Counted from the first letter of the stretch, positions 12,829 to 26,315 are shown. The stretch is DNA of 64,000 nt from Homalodisca vitripennis (GCF_021130785.1 NC_060214.1:62001-126000); one strand, 5' to 3'. Notes: generated from the letters alone by a model not told the origin. Translations and numbers: made by a program.

Positions 12829-15205
12829 TTAGATCCTCTATATTCTATTTATTGTTGAAGATTTAACAGTGAATGTAGTACTTCTTTGTGTTATTATGTA
12901 AGAGTTTATATTTACGTACAGAGTTGTATTTCGGGTTGTTATTAGATCCTCTATATTCTATTTATTGTTGAAAATTTAACAGTGAATGTAGTACTTCTTT
13001 GTGTTATTATGTAAGAGTTTATATTTACGTACAGAGTTGTATTTCGGGTTGTTATTAGATCCTCTATATTCTATTTATTGTTGAAGATTTAACAGTGAAT
13101 GTAGTACTTCTTTGTGTTATTATGTAAGAGTTTATATTTACGTACAGAGTTGTATTTCGGGTTGTTATTAGATCCTCTATATTCTATTTATTGTTGAAGA
13201 TGTAAACAGTGAATGTAGTACTTCTTTGTGTTATTATGTAAGAGTTTATATTTACGTACAGAGTTGTATTTCGGGTTGTTATTAGATCCTCTATATTCTA
13301 TTTATTGTTGAAGATTTAACAGTGAATGTAGTACTTCTTTGTGTTATTATGTAAGAGTTTATATTTACGTACAGAGTTGTATTTCGGGTTGTTATTAGAT
13401 CCTCTATATTCTATTTATTGTTGAAGATGTAACAGTGAATGTAGTACTTCTTTGTGTTATTATGTAAGAGTTTATATTTACGTACAGAGTTGTATTTCGG
13501 GTTGTTATTAGATCCTCTATATTCTATTTATTGTTGAAGATTTAACAGTGAATGTAGTGTTTCTTTGTGTTATTATGTAAGAGTTTATATTTACGTACAG
13601 AGTTGTATTTCGGGTTGTTATTAGATCCTCTATATTCTATTTATTGTTGAAGATTTAACAGTAAATGTATTAATTCTTTGTGTTATTATGTAAGAGTTTA
13701 TATTTACGTACAGAGTTGTATTTCGGGTTGTTATTAGATCCTCTATATTCTATTTATTGTTGAAGATTTAACAGTGAATGTAGTACTTCTTTGTGTTATT
13801 ATGTAAGAGTTTATATTTACGTACAGAGTTGTATTTCGGGTTGTTATTAGATCCTCTATATTCTATTTATTGTTGAAGATTTAACAGTAAATGTATTAAT
13901 TCTTTGTGTTATTATGTAAGAGTTTATATTTACGTACAGAGTTGTATTTCGGGTTGTTATTAGATCCTCTATATTCTATTTATTGTTGAAGATTTAACAG
14001 TGAATGTAGTACTTCTTTGTGTTATTATGTAAGAGTTTATATTTACGTACAGAGTTGTATTTCGGGTTGTTATTAGATCCTCTATATTCTATTTATTGTT
14101 GAAGATTTAACAGTAAATGTAGTACTTCTTTGTGTTATTATGTAAGAGTTTATATTTACGTACAGAGTTGTATTTCGGGTTGTTATTAGATCCTCTATAT
14201 TCTATTTATTGTTGAAGATTTAACAGTGAATGTAGTACTTCTTTGTGTTATTATGTAAGAGTTTATATTTACGTACAGAGTTGTATTTCGGGTTGTTATT
14301 AGATCCTCTATATTCTATTTATTGTTGAAGATTTAACAGTGAATGTAGTACTTCTTTGTGTTATTATGTAAGAGTTTATATTTACGTACAGAGTTGTATT
14401 TCGGGTTGTTATTAGATCCTCTATATTCTATTTATTTTTGAAGATGTAACAGTAAATGTAGTACTTCTTTGTGTTATTATGTAAGAGTTTGTATTTACGT
14501 ACAGAGTTGTATTTCGGGTTGTTATTAGATCCTCTATATTCTATTTATTGTTGAAGATTTAACAGTGAATGTAGTACTTCTTTGTGTTATTATGTAAGAG
14601 TTTATATTTACGTACAGAGTTGTATTTCGGGTTGTTATTAGATCCTCTATATTCTATTTATTGTTGAAGATTTAACAGTGAATGTAGTACTTCTTTGTGT
14701 TATTATGTAAGAGTTTATATTTACGTACAGAGTTGTATTTCGGGTTGTTATTAGATCCTCTATATTCTATTTATTGTTGAAGATTTAACAGTGAATGTAG
14801 TACTTCTTTGTGTTATTATGTAAGAGTTTATATTTACGTACAGAGTTGTATTTCGGGTTGTTATTAGATCCTCTATATTCTATTTATTGTTGAAGATTTA
14901 ACAGTGAATGTAGTACTTCTTTGTGTTATTATGTAAGAGTTTATATTTACGTACAGAGTTGTATTTCGGGTTGTTATTAGATCCTCTATATTCTATTTAT
15001 TGTTGAAGATTTAACAGTGAATGTAGTACTTCTTTGTGTTATTATGTAAGAGTTTATATTTACGTACAGAGTTGTATTTCGGGTTGTTATTAGATCCTCT
15101 ATATTCTATTTATTGTTGAAGATGTAACAGTAAATGTAGTACTTCTTTGTGTTATTATGTAAGAGTTTATATTTACGTACATAGTTGTATTTCGGGTTGT
15201 TATTA
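12829..15205. repeat. 113-bp satellite array, 21 copies
   Basis: The unit begins 'agatcctctatattctat' at 12831, 12944, 13057 and onward to 15092, ending at 15205: 21 head-to-tail copies. One unit near 13200 carries a 1-bp insertion. Most copies are identical or differ at one or two bases, which indicates recent expansion or active homogenisation. Shared variants such as 'gtaaatgtattaattc' recur two units apart (about 13662 and 13888), which points to duplication of a dimer. Every unit has a TACGTA palindrome. No open frame crosses the array because the unit length is not a multiple of three and contains stops. Confidence 0.97.
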
Positions 15206-16300
15206 AGTTGTCAATATTCATGTATATATGTAAAGAATTATAGGAATAAAAACAACTTATTATTAGTTAAATAACACAACACTACAAACACAAACAAACA
15301 AAACAAGCAAAACTTTCGTAATTTTTACTAATTATAAAACGATCCTGGGCTATACTTCATGAGTTATAGTCATGATTCATCTATGAAAGGTACGATTAAT
15401 ATTTTTGGTTTCTGAAGGTATTTTATAGGAGAATAAAAAAACATAGGTGAACCTTTTTTATGGAATGTAACTGTTTGACACATATGCTTAGCATAATTAT
15501 ACAAAATATATTAAAATGCAATATTATGTAGCTCTGACCTATCGATGTTGACTGCATAATTTCTGTAAGTTTATAGAAAATATTAAAGAGAACGCCTTTT
15601 TATATAGGTACTGTAAATGGTACAATATTGAATTGCCAATAAGTGATATCTGCCTTCAATACAAGTTGAAAAAATCTGCTGAGAGTTGGCAGAGGTTACT
15701 GATATTACAGATCATTACACAGCATTAGCGGTATGTAAGGAAATGTGTGACTCAGCACCTATGTATGAGTTCTCGTATATATCAGAAATATTGATTACTA
15801 CTTGCTGGCCATGCGTCTGACAGAGCATTACTTACTAGTATCGGTCGTCAATAAAAAATATCATTATTATTATTATTATTTATCTATAAGTAATTTATAC
15901 TACAAACGGCTGGATGAAAAACGCTCAACACTATTTGTAAATGAGTTATTCATATCGAGGTTAAAATAAATTTTTCGTGATTAATGAAAATTTTCTACCA
16001 GAAGTTTGAAATAATAAAAAAAATAATTTTAGATTTTAAAATTCAGCTAGTAACTCTGTGTTATAAGCCTCAATCGAATCAGACTTGCCACCACTATTGT
16101 GGAAGCTGTCACTTCAGCAAATGAAAGCTTAATAACATCGCCACCAAAATTGAAGGTATAGTAACATAGCCGGACTTCAATCAGGGCTCAGGCTTCTACT
16201 TCAGCGTGAGGCATTCAATATAGTGTAAAATAATTTTTTAGAAAGGTTTAACAGCATGTATGTATATATAATTTCAATAAACATTGAATCGCAAAAAGTA
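15206..16300. other. No gene; AATAAA and (ATT)n tail
   Basis: At about 15852-15882, 'caataaaaaatatc' is followed by (ATT)6. This has the form of a non-LTR retrotransposon or SINE 3' end, and resembles the tail of the minus-strand element at 58.5 kb. No coding remnant is recognisable upstream. The rest of the interval shows nothing. Confidence 0.35.
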
Positions 16301-16301
16301 C

Positions 16302-16372
16302 TTGCTCCGCCGGGAGTCGAACCCGGATCTCTCACTTGCCGGGCGAATTTGCTACCATTACACCACAGCCCT
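16302..16372 (-). repeat. tRNA-derived sequence (SINE or tRNA pseudogene)
   Basis: Read on the minus strand, an internal Pol III box A (tggtgtaatgg) is followed by a perfect box B (GGTTCGACTCC) and the T-arm CCGGG/CCCGG stem. The anticodon region reads 'cggcaag'. The 5' acceptor strand no longer pairs fully with the 3' strand (gcggagc), so this is probably not a working tRNA gene. It is flanked by an inverted 'ttgaatcgcaaaaagta' and 'tactttttccgattcaa'. A second copy, with shared 5' flanking sequence, lies at 17772. Confidence 0.7.
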
Positions 16373-17771
16373 TACTTTTTCCGATTCAATTATTTTGTAT
16401 TTTGCCGTATCTGTCACATATGCGTTTAAATAATCAAATTAACATATGATCTTTATGTTATATTTATGTTAGATAGGCTACATTATAATGTATGGTGTTT
16501 TAAGGTTTAAGCCCATTGTATTACCATATTAAGCATAGTATAATATTTCTATGATAAATCTATAAATTAAATATCGCAGTCTACATTTTGTTTCTAAGAC
16601 AACTCATATAATACTCCTGTACTTGTAATTATGTGTTAATTAGTGTTAACCAGAAAAATACAGGAGGATAGGCTAACAGAGCATTTTGCATCTCCAGTAT
16701 TTGATTATTTGCTGTTACAAACAATACCGTATTTTACAGGAACTTCCACCTAATAAACGGGGTTTCCATCACAGAAAGGTCAGCAATGCGCTGTAAAACC
16801 TGAGAGAGCTGAGTGTGGTGACACCAAAAGAGGAAGAATTTATTTTCTCAGCACTATACTATCAACATCACATAGTTAACATCTAGACATACTGGAAGTG
16901 GGGTCTCTACTGGAAAAATTCAGACCTAACAAATATGTACGAGATAACTCATCGATACATTTTATTCTTATGCAAAATTACACTTTTATTTTACAGTTAT
17001 TAAGTTACTAATAGTTTTTTTACAGTTCTAATATCTTTAAATAACATTTCAACTGATTGAAAAATAAAAATACAAAAAGTTTGGAAGAACACGTTATTTA
17101 GCTTTCTTGGCATATATATGTTAATATTTGTTAATATAGGTTTATGTGTTGAGCTTCAACAAGTCACAATGACAATATGTCATTAAATACTTGAATTCAC
17201 TTTAAAACAATTAAGTCACTCAGGTAATAACAAAATCCCATTATAAACTACCCGTGAATAAGCAAACTTCCCTTCTCGGTTCAGAAAGGGGTGAAGGTTG
17301 ACCAGAGAGGTAAGTAACCCTAGTTAGTAAACTCTATTTGCTATTCCTCCTGTAACGTTCAGTTTGTTTTCAAACTACATAACTTTGTTATTTTGCCTTT
17401 TTTACCAATTTAATTTGTTATCGGCAGCCAAGTAATTGAACTTTCGTGTCATCTGTGCTTTGTAAAACATTAGTCATGAAAAACGAAAATGCTGAAAATG
17501 TTTTTAGTACATCAATATATTTTTATATTACACAGTTATCAATAATACTATATAATAGAGCTAGTTTATCCTGAACTTATTAGTTCTCACCGATTCTTAT
17601 AAATAAGCAAATATTAGTTCTATTTCACATTAACGAATAAGTAGATAGATACATATATAGAGATAGTAGGAAGGAGGGTGGGAGGGAGTTGGGGATAGTA
17701 ATAAAAATGTTCTTTATTTCATCAGTATATATGTTTTTTCTTTTCAATAATAATTTAATAAAATAAATTAC

Positions 17772-17842
17772 TTGCTCCACTGGGACTCGAACCCGGATCT
17801 CTCACTTGGCGGGGAGCGTGCTACCACTACACCACAGAGCCC
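17772..17842 (-). repeat. tRNA-derived sequence, second copy
   Basis: On the minus strand, box A (tggtgtagtgg) and box B (GGTTCGAGTCC) both match the Pol III consensus. Acceptor strands GCTCTGT and GTGGAGC pair with wobbles, making this the best folded of the three copies. The anticodon arm contains 'cgccaag', suggestive of a glycine (GCC) tRNA ancestor, but it folds with an irregular loop. Its 5' side (+ strand 17848-17905, 'attcaattattttgtattt', 'tctgtcacatatgcgttt') matches that of the 16302 copy. The repeat is therefore larger than the tRNA-like part, about 140 bp. Confidence 0.7.
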
Positions 17843-17930
17843 TTACTTTTTACAATTCAATTATTTTGTATTTGGATGTATCTGTCACATATGCGTTTAA
17901 ATAACAAAACTAACATTTGAATTGAAGACT

Positions 17931-18119
17931 AAATACCTGTCAAATGACTTTTATTTACATCAATCAAATTTTTGTAAATCGCTGTAGCCTAATTTTATTT
18001 TTAAATAAACAATGAATCATAAATATTATTGGCTCGGCCGGGACACGAACCCGAATCACTCACTTGGCGGATAATCTCTTACTTAATTAATGTAAATAAA
18101 AGTCATTTGACTGGTATTT
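17931..18119 (-). mobile_element. Hairpin (MITE-like) element with a tRNA-like sequence in its loop
   Basis: The 30-bp left arm (17931-17960, 'caaatgacttttatttacat') is the reverse complement of the right arm (18090-18119) at 29 of 30 positions. Between them, at about 18029-18082, lies a third minus-strand tRNA-like sequence. It has a box B with one mismatch (GGTTCGTGTCC), the 'ccgccaagtgag' anticodon region and the CCGGG-type T stem, but the D-arm half is lost. The near-perfect arms around a decayed tRNA-like core suggest that the inverted repeat is younger than the core, or that it was kept as an element end. Confidence 0.6.
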
Positions 18120-18139
18120 GAGAGACGGGGAATTATATA

Positions 18140-18480
18140 TTTTTACGAGTTTTTTTAGAAAGCCCCACCTCAAAAGACTTACATTGAGATAATCGAACTC
18201 AGCTGTGTGTTGACACACAAGTTGCGTGACTACAGAGCTAACATACGAGTTTCATGGAAGAGTCACACACAAGAGACTTACGTTGAGATAGTCGATTTCA
18301 GCTGTGTGTCGATACTAAAGTTACGTGACTACAGAGCCAAAATACGAGTTTGATGGAGAGCCCCGCCACAAGGGACTTACATTGAGATAGTAGAACTCAG
18401 CTGTGTGCCGACACACCAGTTACGTGACTACAGAGCCAACATACGAGTTTAATAAGAGCCCCACCATAAGTGACTTATGA
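18140..18480 (-). repeat. 100-bp tandem array with tRNA-like blocks, 3.4 copies
   Basis: Units begin 'acgagttt' at about 18144, 18245, 18343 and 18443. Read on the minus strand each contains 'ttagctctgtagtcacg', which looks like box A or a D arm, then an imperfect 'gtgtgtc...acacac' hairpin, then 'gagttcgat', which looks like box B or a T loop. The resemblance to a tRNA body is real but loose, so descent from a tRNA-derived SINE is an inference. Confidence 0.6.
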
Positions 18481-21400
18481 GGGGATGTGATGTAATAATA
18501 CCCCAAACCTGACCACATAGTTACACTGTCACGGTCTGATGGCTCTACATAATACACAGCTGACATCTGCTGTCCATATGTAGCTTGGTCAGCTGAACAC
18601 TCAGTATTCTGTCCATAAAATCGATTTTTATATTTATGTAATAATTATGTATATGACTATTTCATGGTTATCGTTTGTTTACAATGAAACACTATAATCT
18701 ACTCAAACTTATCTATTATACTTCTTTTATATTTTGCATCCGTACTTGGAAACCCTATTCTCGAAGCTTCCGTAGATTAGAATCGGGGAGCTTTAGGCTT
18801 CTGATATCCATACGCAATGCAATGAGTATACCATAGATTTTTCCTGGAAAGAACAGCTTAGTTTGCAGAAGCATCTGTAAACAGCGAGACCATCTAAAAA
18901 AGCTAAAGCTGCAGCACATAAAGACTCAACAGATGGGTGAGTGGATGCCTGTGTATATAGGAGCAGTTCCTCACTTTCTCCTCTTCCTTACACAAACACT
19001 GCTTTTATCTATAATATTTTTATCGGTAGCTTTTATTTAAGGTGGGTATATTTCTCACATTTATTGTATCCATATTTGACGCTGTTTAATCTCTATTTTA
19101 CAACAATGCTTATATAACTCTGCGCAGTTCTTATTATGAAACTATACACTACGACTTTATTTGTAGACTAAACTAAACAGATTTTAAAGAAATTACCAAA
19201 ATTTGACCATGTGTATTGTATTGAGGCCATATTTGATAAGTTTAATCAATAAAAAACACAGAATTAGCTTACAAAACACTTTCTACAAAAGTGAGCAAGA
19301 ACACACAGGGAGATATCGCCGTTCAATAACATTCATTCCATACTTATATTTGGACTCCTGAAGGCCTAACAAGGCATAGTACATTGGAAGAAGAGAAAAA
19401 GCCTAACAGTAAACAAACCATTTATACCAGCGTGCCTTATAGTAGTCACAGATTTAAGTCTTGGCGTTTGACACTGAATTGTTAGCGTTATGTACTTTTC
19501 TCTATTCATAAATTGATATATAATTGCTTCGTAATGGATGAGGATTAGTTTCCCATAATCCCATTGGATCGAACTTTAAAAAAATGTTTTTACTATCCCA
19601 AATAGGCCTCTAATAGTAGGTACATTTTAGTTCACTAAAGAAGTGTGGGTTACAGTGATGATTTTACTTGAAGGCAACTCATATTCCAATAAAGTGTTCA
19701 GTTTTCTGGTAGAGACTACTTTGTGTTCCGTGCAGTAAAACATATGGAAATTGTGTATTGTGTGGAGGAGATAGGGATTTGTTCCAATGACCTTCACTTT
19801 CCACTTCAATGTCCTAGGACGTCATAGGAAAGGTTTCTCAAACAATCTTACATCCCTATGTGGGTAATTAAAGTTACGAGATAGGTTTCTGGGATGATTG
19901 CGCATAATATATGCTTCCCGACAAATCACCTTCAAGCAAATAATTAAGACTTATGTCGTTTATGAAGTTTAGCTATAAGGCCTTGTGCAGCAAAAGAAAG
20001 GAATTATGCGAATTTAAATTGTTCGTAATAGAAATACCTCGCAATAGTATTTCGAATGTAATAAGACATAAACTTACCATAACTTGAAATTTATATTTAA
20101 AGATGACTCATCCATAGGGATAACAAATAAAAAATGTCTAATCCATAAGGCAACATAACGTAAGTAATCACACAAGGTTATGCAGGTTTATACACAATTT
20201 TCAAGTTTATACAAGTCTTACACAAGTTATATACGCACTTACAGGAATCCGACAAGCTTATGCAAGTTTACAAGTTCTTTCCTGTAAATAACCTGTGGTA
20301 CAAGTTAATGCTCAAAAAGAAAAAGCAGATTGGCGCAAATTATGTACCGTTATTATAGCACATATATTATATTAATTTGGAGCTAATACTTTATAAATCA
20401 AAACAACTTTTCTGAAATACTTGATTTATTCCGAATTAGAGTTCACCAAAATCTTAACAAAGTTTACAAACTTTAGAGTTGATTTTCTTCAAAAACTTCT
20501 CACAATCGATCAAATCTAATTAAGAGTTTGATTAAAAAAGAATTAAAATTAAAATGAAACTAAAAAATGTATACTTCTCCAAAAATGGTTTAAATTAACA
20601 AAATAAAATGAAAAGTTCTCTTCTCAAAATATTTAAAATCAATATAACACAAAGCTTTATATTAACTTTACGACCAAAATATAATTCACAATACTTCAAA
20701 AATTGAATTATTTCTCAGACTCTGTAATATGGGAAATTTTACAAATTTAATCACAACAGTATAAAGAAAAGATATTAACTAAACGCTGGTACGGGACTTA
20801 CTACTTTGAAGACTATGTAGGATGATAGGAAACTAAAAACGCACTAAAGAAAATTAAAACTTGATTTAAATTTACACCCGATTAAAAGAATTACTGTAGA
20901 TCCCAAAATTATAGGATTAGAGGAAGAAATACTGCTTCTCTACTGAGGCCTGCACCCTGTCGTCGAAACTTCAAGACTCCGCTCCCTCTCTCCACCCAAC
21001 AGGTTCGGAACGTATCACCGTAGATAACACGATCAGCTGATTGACCGGTCTCGAACCAAAAAACAATGTCCACCGCGTCTAGTTAACAAAGAGCCTACTT
21101 CCTTCCGCGATTCAGCATAAATAATTACGACTAAGGTACATTGTCATCAAGTTACCTTGAAATTTTTCTCAAGTTCCTAGAAATCCATCAATAAAACTCG
21201 CATTATTTTGAACGATTGATTTTAGAGGATTTTAAAATAAAACTGATTGCTACAAAGTTAAATTTTTTTTAAAATTATAACTTTAAATATCTTACCCGTA
21301 GATAGGTAATTTGTAAAAATATTTTGATCTCTCACAAGAAACTATAGTCACTAAATTAGCAAATTTTTAATCCTCGTTAAAATCATACGATTTAAGTAAA

Positions 21401-22750
21401 TGTATTCTTGTTTAAAAAATATTAGGTATATCCATAGTCTATCTTCAAGATAGCTTCCATCCCTTAAAATGTTTATATCTTTCGTGAGAAGGTAAAAAAA
21501 CATTCTGTTTACTCCCTTAGCACCGAAACTTTTCTTAGTGGCTGTAGCTATATCTTAAGAAATTAACACAACCAATAACCTGTTGTGCCTATTTAAAAGG
21601 CAATATATACATTTAGAAATTCAACACTAAAATGTAGGTTTTTGTGATGTTTGTTTAAATATTCACAATCAACACTCGTGATTAAAATTTTATAGTTTTG
21701 ATATAAAACTTTTACGTTTCGCATTCTGTGTGGGCGGTAAAATTAACATTACTTCATATAGTTAATACTTGTTTTTCATTGTTCATGCATATCTGCTATA
21801 CAATGTAGATCGCTACCACATCATATGTATCTCACCTTATCACTTCAGAAACTCAAGGTCAAACGTTATTGTTGACATGGTATTATCACACGTTATCAAA
21901 TAATCATGTTGCCAAAAATAAACACCGTTAGACTAACAAGACGGGATTGTATAATTACGTACAGTGAGAGAGGATTCTGTAGGTTCAAAGCAACCCCTTT
22001 TTAATAAGTTTGTGCGAGTTTTCCAAAAATTATTAATTTTAAATATAGATGAATTTTATGGTGTTTGTGTGTGTTTTGAATTATCTTCTTAAAAAATTAA
22101 AAAAAATAAAAACTAATCATTACACCGAATTATGAATTTTTATACTTCTAGGCGAGGCGTACTTCTATAGGCTTAACATTTAAAAATATTTACAAGTATA
22201 AAATTATTAAAAACTAATATCTATATAAGAGTGCCAAAACCAAACATCCAAAATAATAAAAAGCCGTTTAGGTTAACAGTGTTTTTAAACTGAATAATAC
22301 TAAACTTCACAACCATGCAGATATATTACAACCAAAACATAGAAAATGGAGGGACTAAAAGCAAAGTTTACGAATCTCGGGTTGTATAGACCACGCACTC
22401 CATAAAACTATATTACTCCCTATTGTATTTTAAATTGGCAGAGTGTTAAAATGTTTAGGATCGTTTTTCTTAGCACTTATCATAGACACTCGACTACAAT
22501 GTCCCTTAATCGATATGTTTACATTACTCACTTAAACTGTTTCTGCTATATGGATGTACAGTTCTGATTTATAGATGTTTATTTTCCACATTCGTGCATT
22601 GTATGAAACTTTCACGTTTTGTAGATGTATATCAACAGATTGTAACATAAATAAGTATTATTACCTAATTAAATACTCGCCTATCTACAAGACAGGTTTT
22701 TATTTATGTTAACGTATATCCACATGGAAGAAACTGTTTTGGCGAATAAT
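18481..22750. other. No supported gene
   Basis: About 4.3 kb of AT-rich sequence. At 20165-20290 there is a loose run of 'caagttta'-like words (low complexity). At 20930-21120 there is a less AT-rich patch (ccctgtcgtcgaaac, gctccctctctccaccc) that could be a transposon remnant. I recognise no reading frame or RNA gene. Confidence 0.45.
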
Positions 22751-25499
22751 ATAAAAAAATCGATTGCTGGACATTGTAGTAAGGGCTATATGTTAAATAG
22801 ACATAATATAATACTTTGTTCATGTTAGTCTTCCAGTTATTAAAAATTACAAATTCAGCAATATTTACTTGAATTTCGCAGATTAAATACTGTTTTTCTA
22901 AGTAGCCTAGTTTCTAATACATACTTTATAAAATTGAGATTTACATTGTCCCACATACATGTAATTTTACTCGATAACTAATTTAAAAACACAAACATAA
23001 ATGCACGCATTCGCTTTGTTTATATAAACTAACAACCGTCTAATGATACAAATGTCAATCCATAGTTGGAAGTTTATATAAACGGACAAACCCATATCCA
23101 GATCCACACAGGGCTCGTGGAAGCGGTTAACAGAGTACAGCTGCAGCGGGGAGATATCAGGATTAGTTCTTAACTTGTTTATTTCGGAATTATTCTTATC
23201 GAGATGTATTTTATGTATGAAAACTAAAAGCTGTGATATTCATTTCTACCGCACTTTTTATGTATAACATTTCATTGCTAAGCAACTTAATACAATTATA
23301 TTTTAAATTATTGATGCAAATTTTCTTTCTAGTAGGCCTATATATTTCGTTAATAAACTAATCATTGTTTTAAATAGAAATATATAATTTTTTATATAAA
23401 TGTTCACAGAATACGTTACAGTATTTTAAGTATGTTTGAGCTATAATTTACAAACATAACTTTTAGTTTAGAAAAGTGATTTTATTTTAAAGGAATATCT
23501 AATAAGATTTTTATTGTTAAGTTTTGTAAAATATGTTACAAAATAACTACAATTTTTAATACCAACAAATTTAACTGAAGGTATCCTGCAAACTTATCAA
23601 ACTTAATTTAAGTGAACACTTGTAAGAAATATTAGGAAATTAAGTTTAGATCATTATTGTCAAAGACCTATAACGTTTTATTTACGATAATGTGATTATA
23701 TTTCAATTGTAGTATAACAATGCAAATTCTAATGGTTACTGTAATATGTTTGGTTATTTCCAAATGACGGTGATCTAAAACTTATTGCGATACTAAATAA
23801 ATATAACTGAAAAACAACATTTTGCTGTTCTGATTTTTATTGTTTAAATTTATTTCAGCGAATCAAATAAATAAATTGTAAAAATATTCTTCTGTTAAAA
23901 TCAATTTTTATCTCTGTAAATGTGCCAAAGATATTTATAATATAGAATATAACACAAATTACTCCTCTGAAATAATTTGAATTACGCTATGTTTACCTCG
24001 AACACAATTCGAGGGAACTTACTTTGTTACTACTTTTATGACAACAAACATTTATTTGGCACAATTGTTAACCAAAATGTTTATGCATACAACATAACCA
24101 TGATACACATGAATGATTTCTGCACAACGTAGAAATTAAGAGTTCCAATATGTTCTTAGGCATAAGGAAATAAATTTATTAGTAATATCCATATATTAGT
24201 TTATACATTAGCATGTAATTAATTGAATGTTATGTTACAATACATTAAATAAAATAATATTTTTAATTTAACATCACCGTTTACCTTTACCAATGAATTT
24301 TCCAACAATTGAAATTTGGTGAGACTTTTTAGGTATACAGGGTGTCTATAAATCTGGAAACGATCTCCCAGCCTTGAGTGTGTACGACTTGGTTGGATAA
24401 TTATATACTTTTTTGTATATTATACTTACATACCATATTTTAAGTTACTATTGTGGTTCACATCATATCAGGGTGACGTCTCTCAGAGGAAATCTTAAAT
24501 CCCTTAAATATAAACACAGGTGAATTTATACATTAAATTATAGTTTTTAGTAGCATAACACCGCAAATCGGTCCTTATAAAGGTCACTGTAGCGTTAGTT
24601 TATGTTTGCAAATCTTTATCTTACTATTTTACTCTCAAATAGTTTTTTATACATATGCATGGCGTTAAATCGTTTCTTTCTCTAGTTACGTCGTAAAGTA
24701 GGACATTTCAAACAAATTAGGCGAAGGCCATTTTAACTCATTTTTTAAATGTGTTTCTTTTATATAGCTGTAAATAATGTATAATAAACTATAAATTTTG
24801 AGAAACATGTAATTATTTTTCCGCAGAATATTTTGAGAAAATTAGGCTATATGCCTTTGTAAAAAGGAATTGTGCATGCTAACTCATCGAAGCCTTTACA
24901 CGAATGTGGTGAATCAACAATGCAACAGAAGCTAAAATTTATTTAGCCTGTTATTACAGTATTACAATATTTTAGATTTTTCAATCGATTTCGATTTTTT
25001 GTATAAATATAAATTAACACCTACGAATGAAATAGCAAAATATCAAAGAAGAATTTTTTTATAAATCTAGATTTTATTATGTTAAGTTGGATTACACTTA
25101 GATCCTGTGTCCGGGGAGTTGTGTTGATTTAGGACATACTCGACACAACAGAAACCGCGTAACGTTTGTGCAGTAACCAACCAAGTGGTTTGCGACAATT
25201 TAAACTTACAGCCGTTGTGTTGACTTAGGACAAAATCAACAGAACTAAACAGTGTGACATTTATTACTGTTCCAGCGGTCTGTGACAGTTTAATTTAAAG
25301 CTATTGTGTCGACTAATTACCTAATCAACACACTGAAACACGTGAATATTACATTAAAATTGATTGTGATTAAAATAAAAAATGCGTTTACTTTTACACA
25401 TTTTTATAACTGTATAAGTCTTTTTTTAACCAAGTGTATTAAACAATTATTAAACTCCAATACTGCCCTGATATTATCCGTAGTGAGCTATGGTTGCCT

Positions 25500-26315
25500 G
25501 TAAAGTCGGTTTTACGGGCGAAGATTTTACGTGACAACGTCTTTTTCTCGGTAGAATATTTATTGATATGAATATTATTAAATTGCACAATAGGAACAAG
25601 GAATTGAATGAAAATAAGAATTGCACAAATTTTAACTATAGAAATATATTTTGTTTACTAAAACATTGTACATAATTTGAAATTAATTAAAATTTGTTAT
25701 TGTAAATGGTAAAGTTGAATAAAACATTTACTAAAATTGGAATTTGAAATTCTTGCTAAACACAGTTAAATTCTAACTCCGCGCGCGTGGTGATTGGTCG
25801 GTTTAGTTCGTTTGTTTGGTCACACTGTTATGACAGGTTAGAGGTTATAATTTGTTATTTTTAAATGTTTGACTAGCAATACGCGCTGCTGTTTCTTCTC
25901 AATCGACTGAATTTACGATTGATTGCAGAGTGATTTAAACTAATAATTTACTTAACCACTATCAACATTTGTCAATAGTATGACATAACCTATAAACTCA
26001 GTTTCTCAACTTTTGTGTCAATCTAACAATTAATCAATCAATCATAGTTTACGATAATGAAATATCAGTGTACAATTATTTACCTTTATTGTTGTAGTTG
26101 TTGTAAATGACGAATCTAAGCACTCCACATTTTCACGAATAAACATAGTTATCTGCTTTATCCCGTGCGGCGGACCCACAGTTATCTGCTTTATCCCGTG
26201 CGGATCCCGTGCGGCGGACCCACTGGACGGGCATCGTAACGTTACCGGGCGTTACACTTTTTCATGAGTGACTCCGAGCCGCAACCTAATTTAAGACGTT
26301 GTCACGTCAAAATAT
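25500..26315. mobile_element. Nonautonomous DNA element with inverted ends, nested in duplication copy 1
   Basis: The left end carries 'attttacgtgacaacgtctt' (25524-25543) and the right end its reverse complement with one added base (26293-26313, aagacgttgtcacgtcaaaat). The block is missing from the paralogous site near 44740, where 'gagcta' runs on after about 42 bp to 'ctttatacagtag', so it is an insertion. Inside are a GC-rich 'ccgcgcgcgtggtgattgg' and a repeated 'atctgctttatcccgtgcgg' (about 26150 and 26183). There is no transposase frame. The superfamily is not identified and target-site duplications could not be settled by eye. Confidence 0.6.

Noticed and set aside
12829..15205. CRISPR-like regular repeats
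   Set aside because: The units are uniform tandem copies without distinct spacers, in a eukaryotic context.
16302..16372. Functional tRNA gene
   Set aside because: Box A and box B are present but the acceptor stem does not pair and the anticodon loop is irregular; diverged copies nearby indicate a repeat family.
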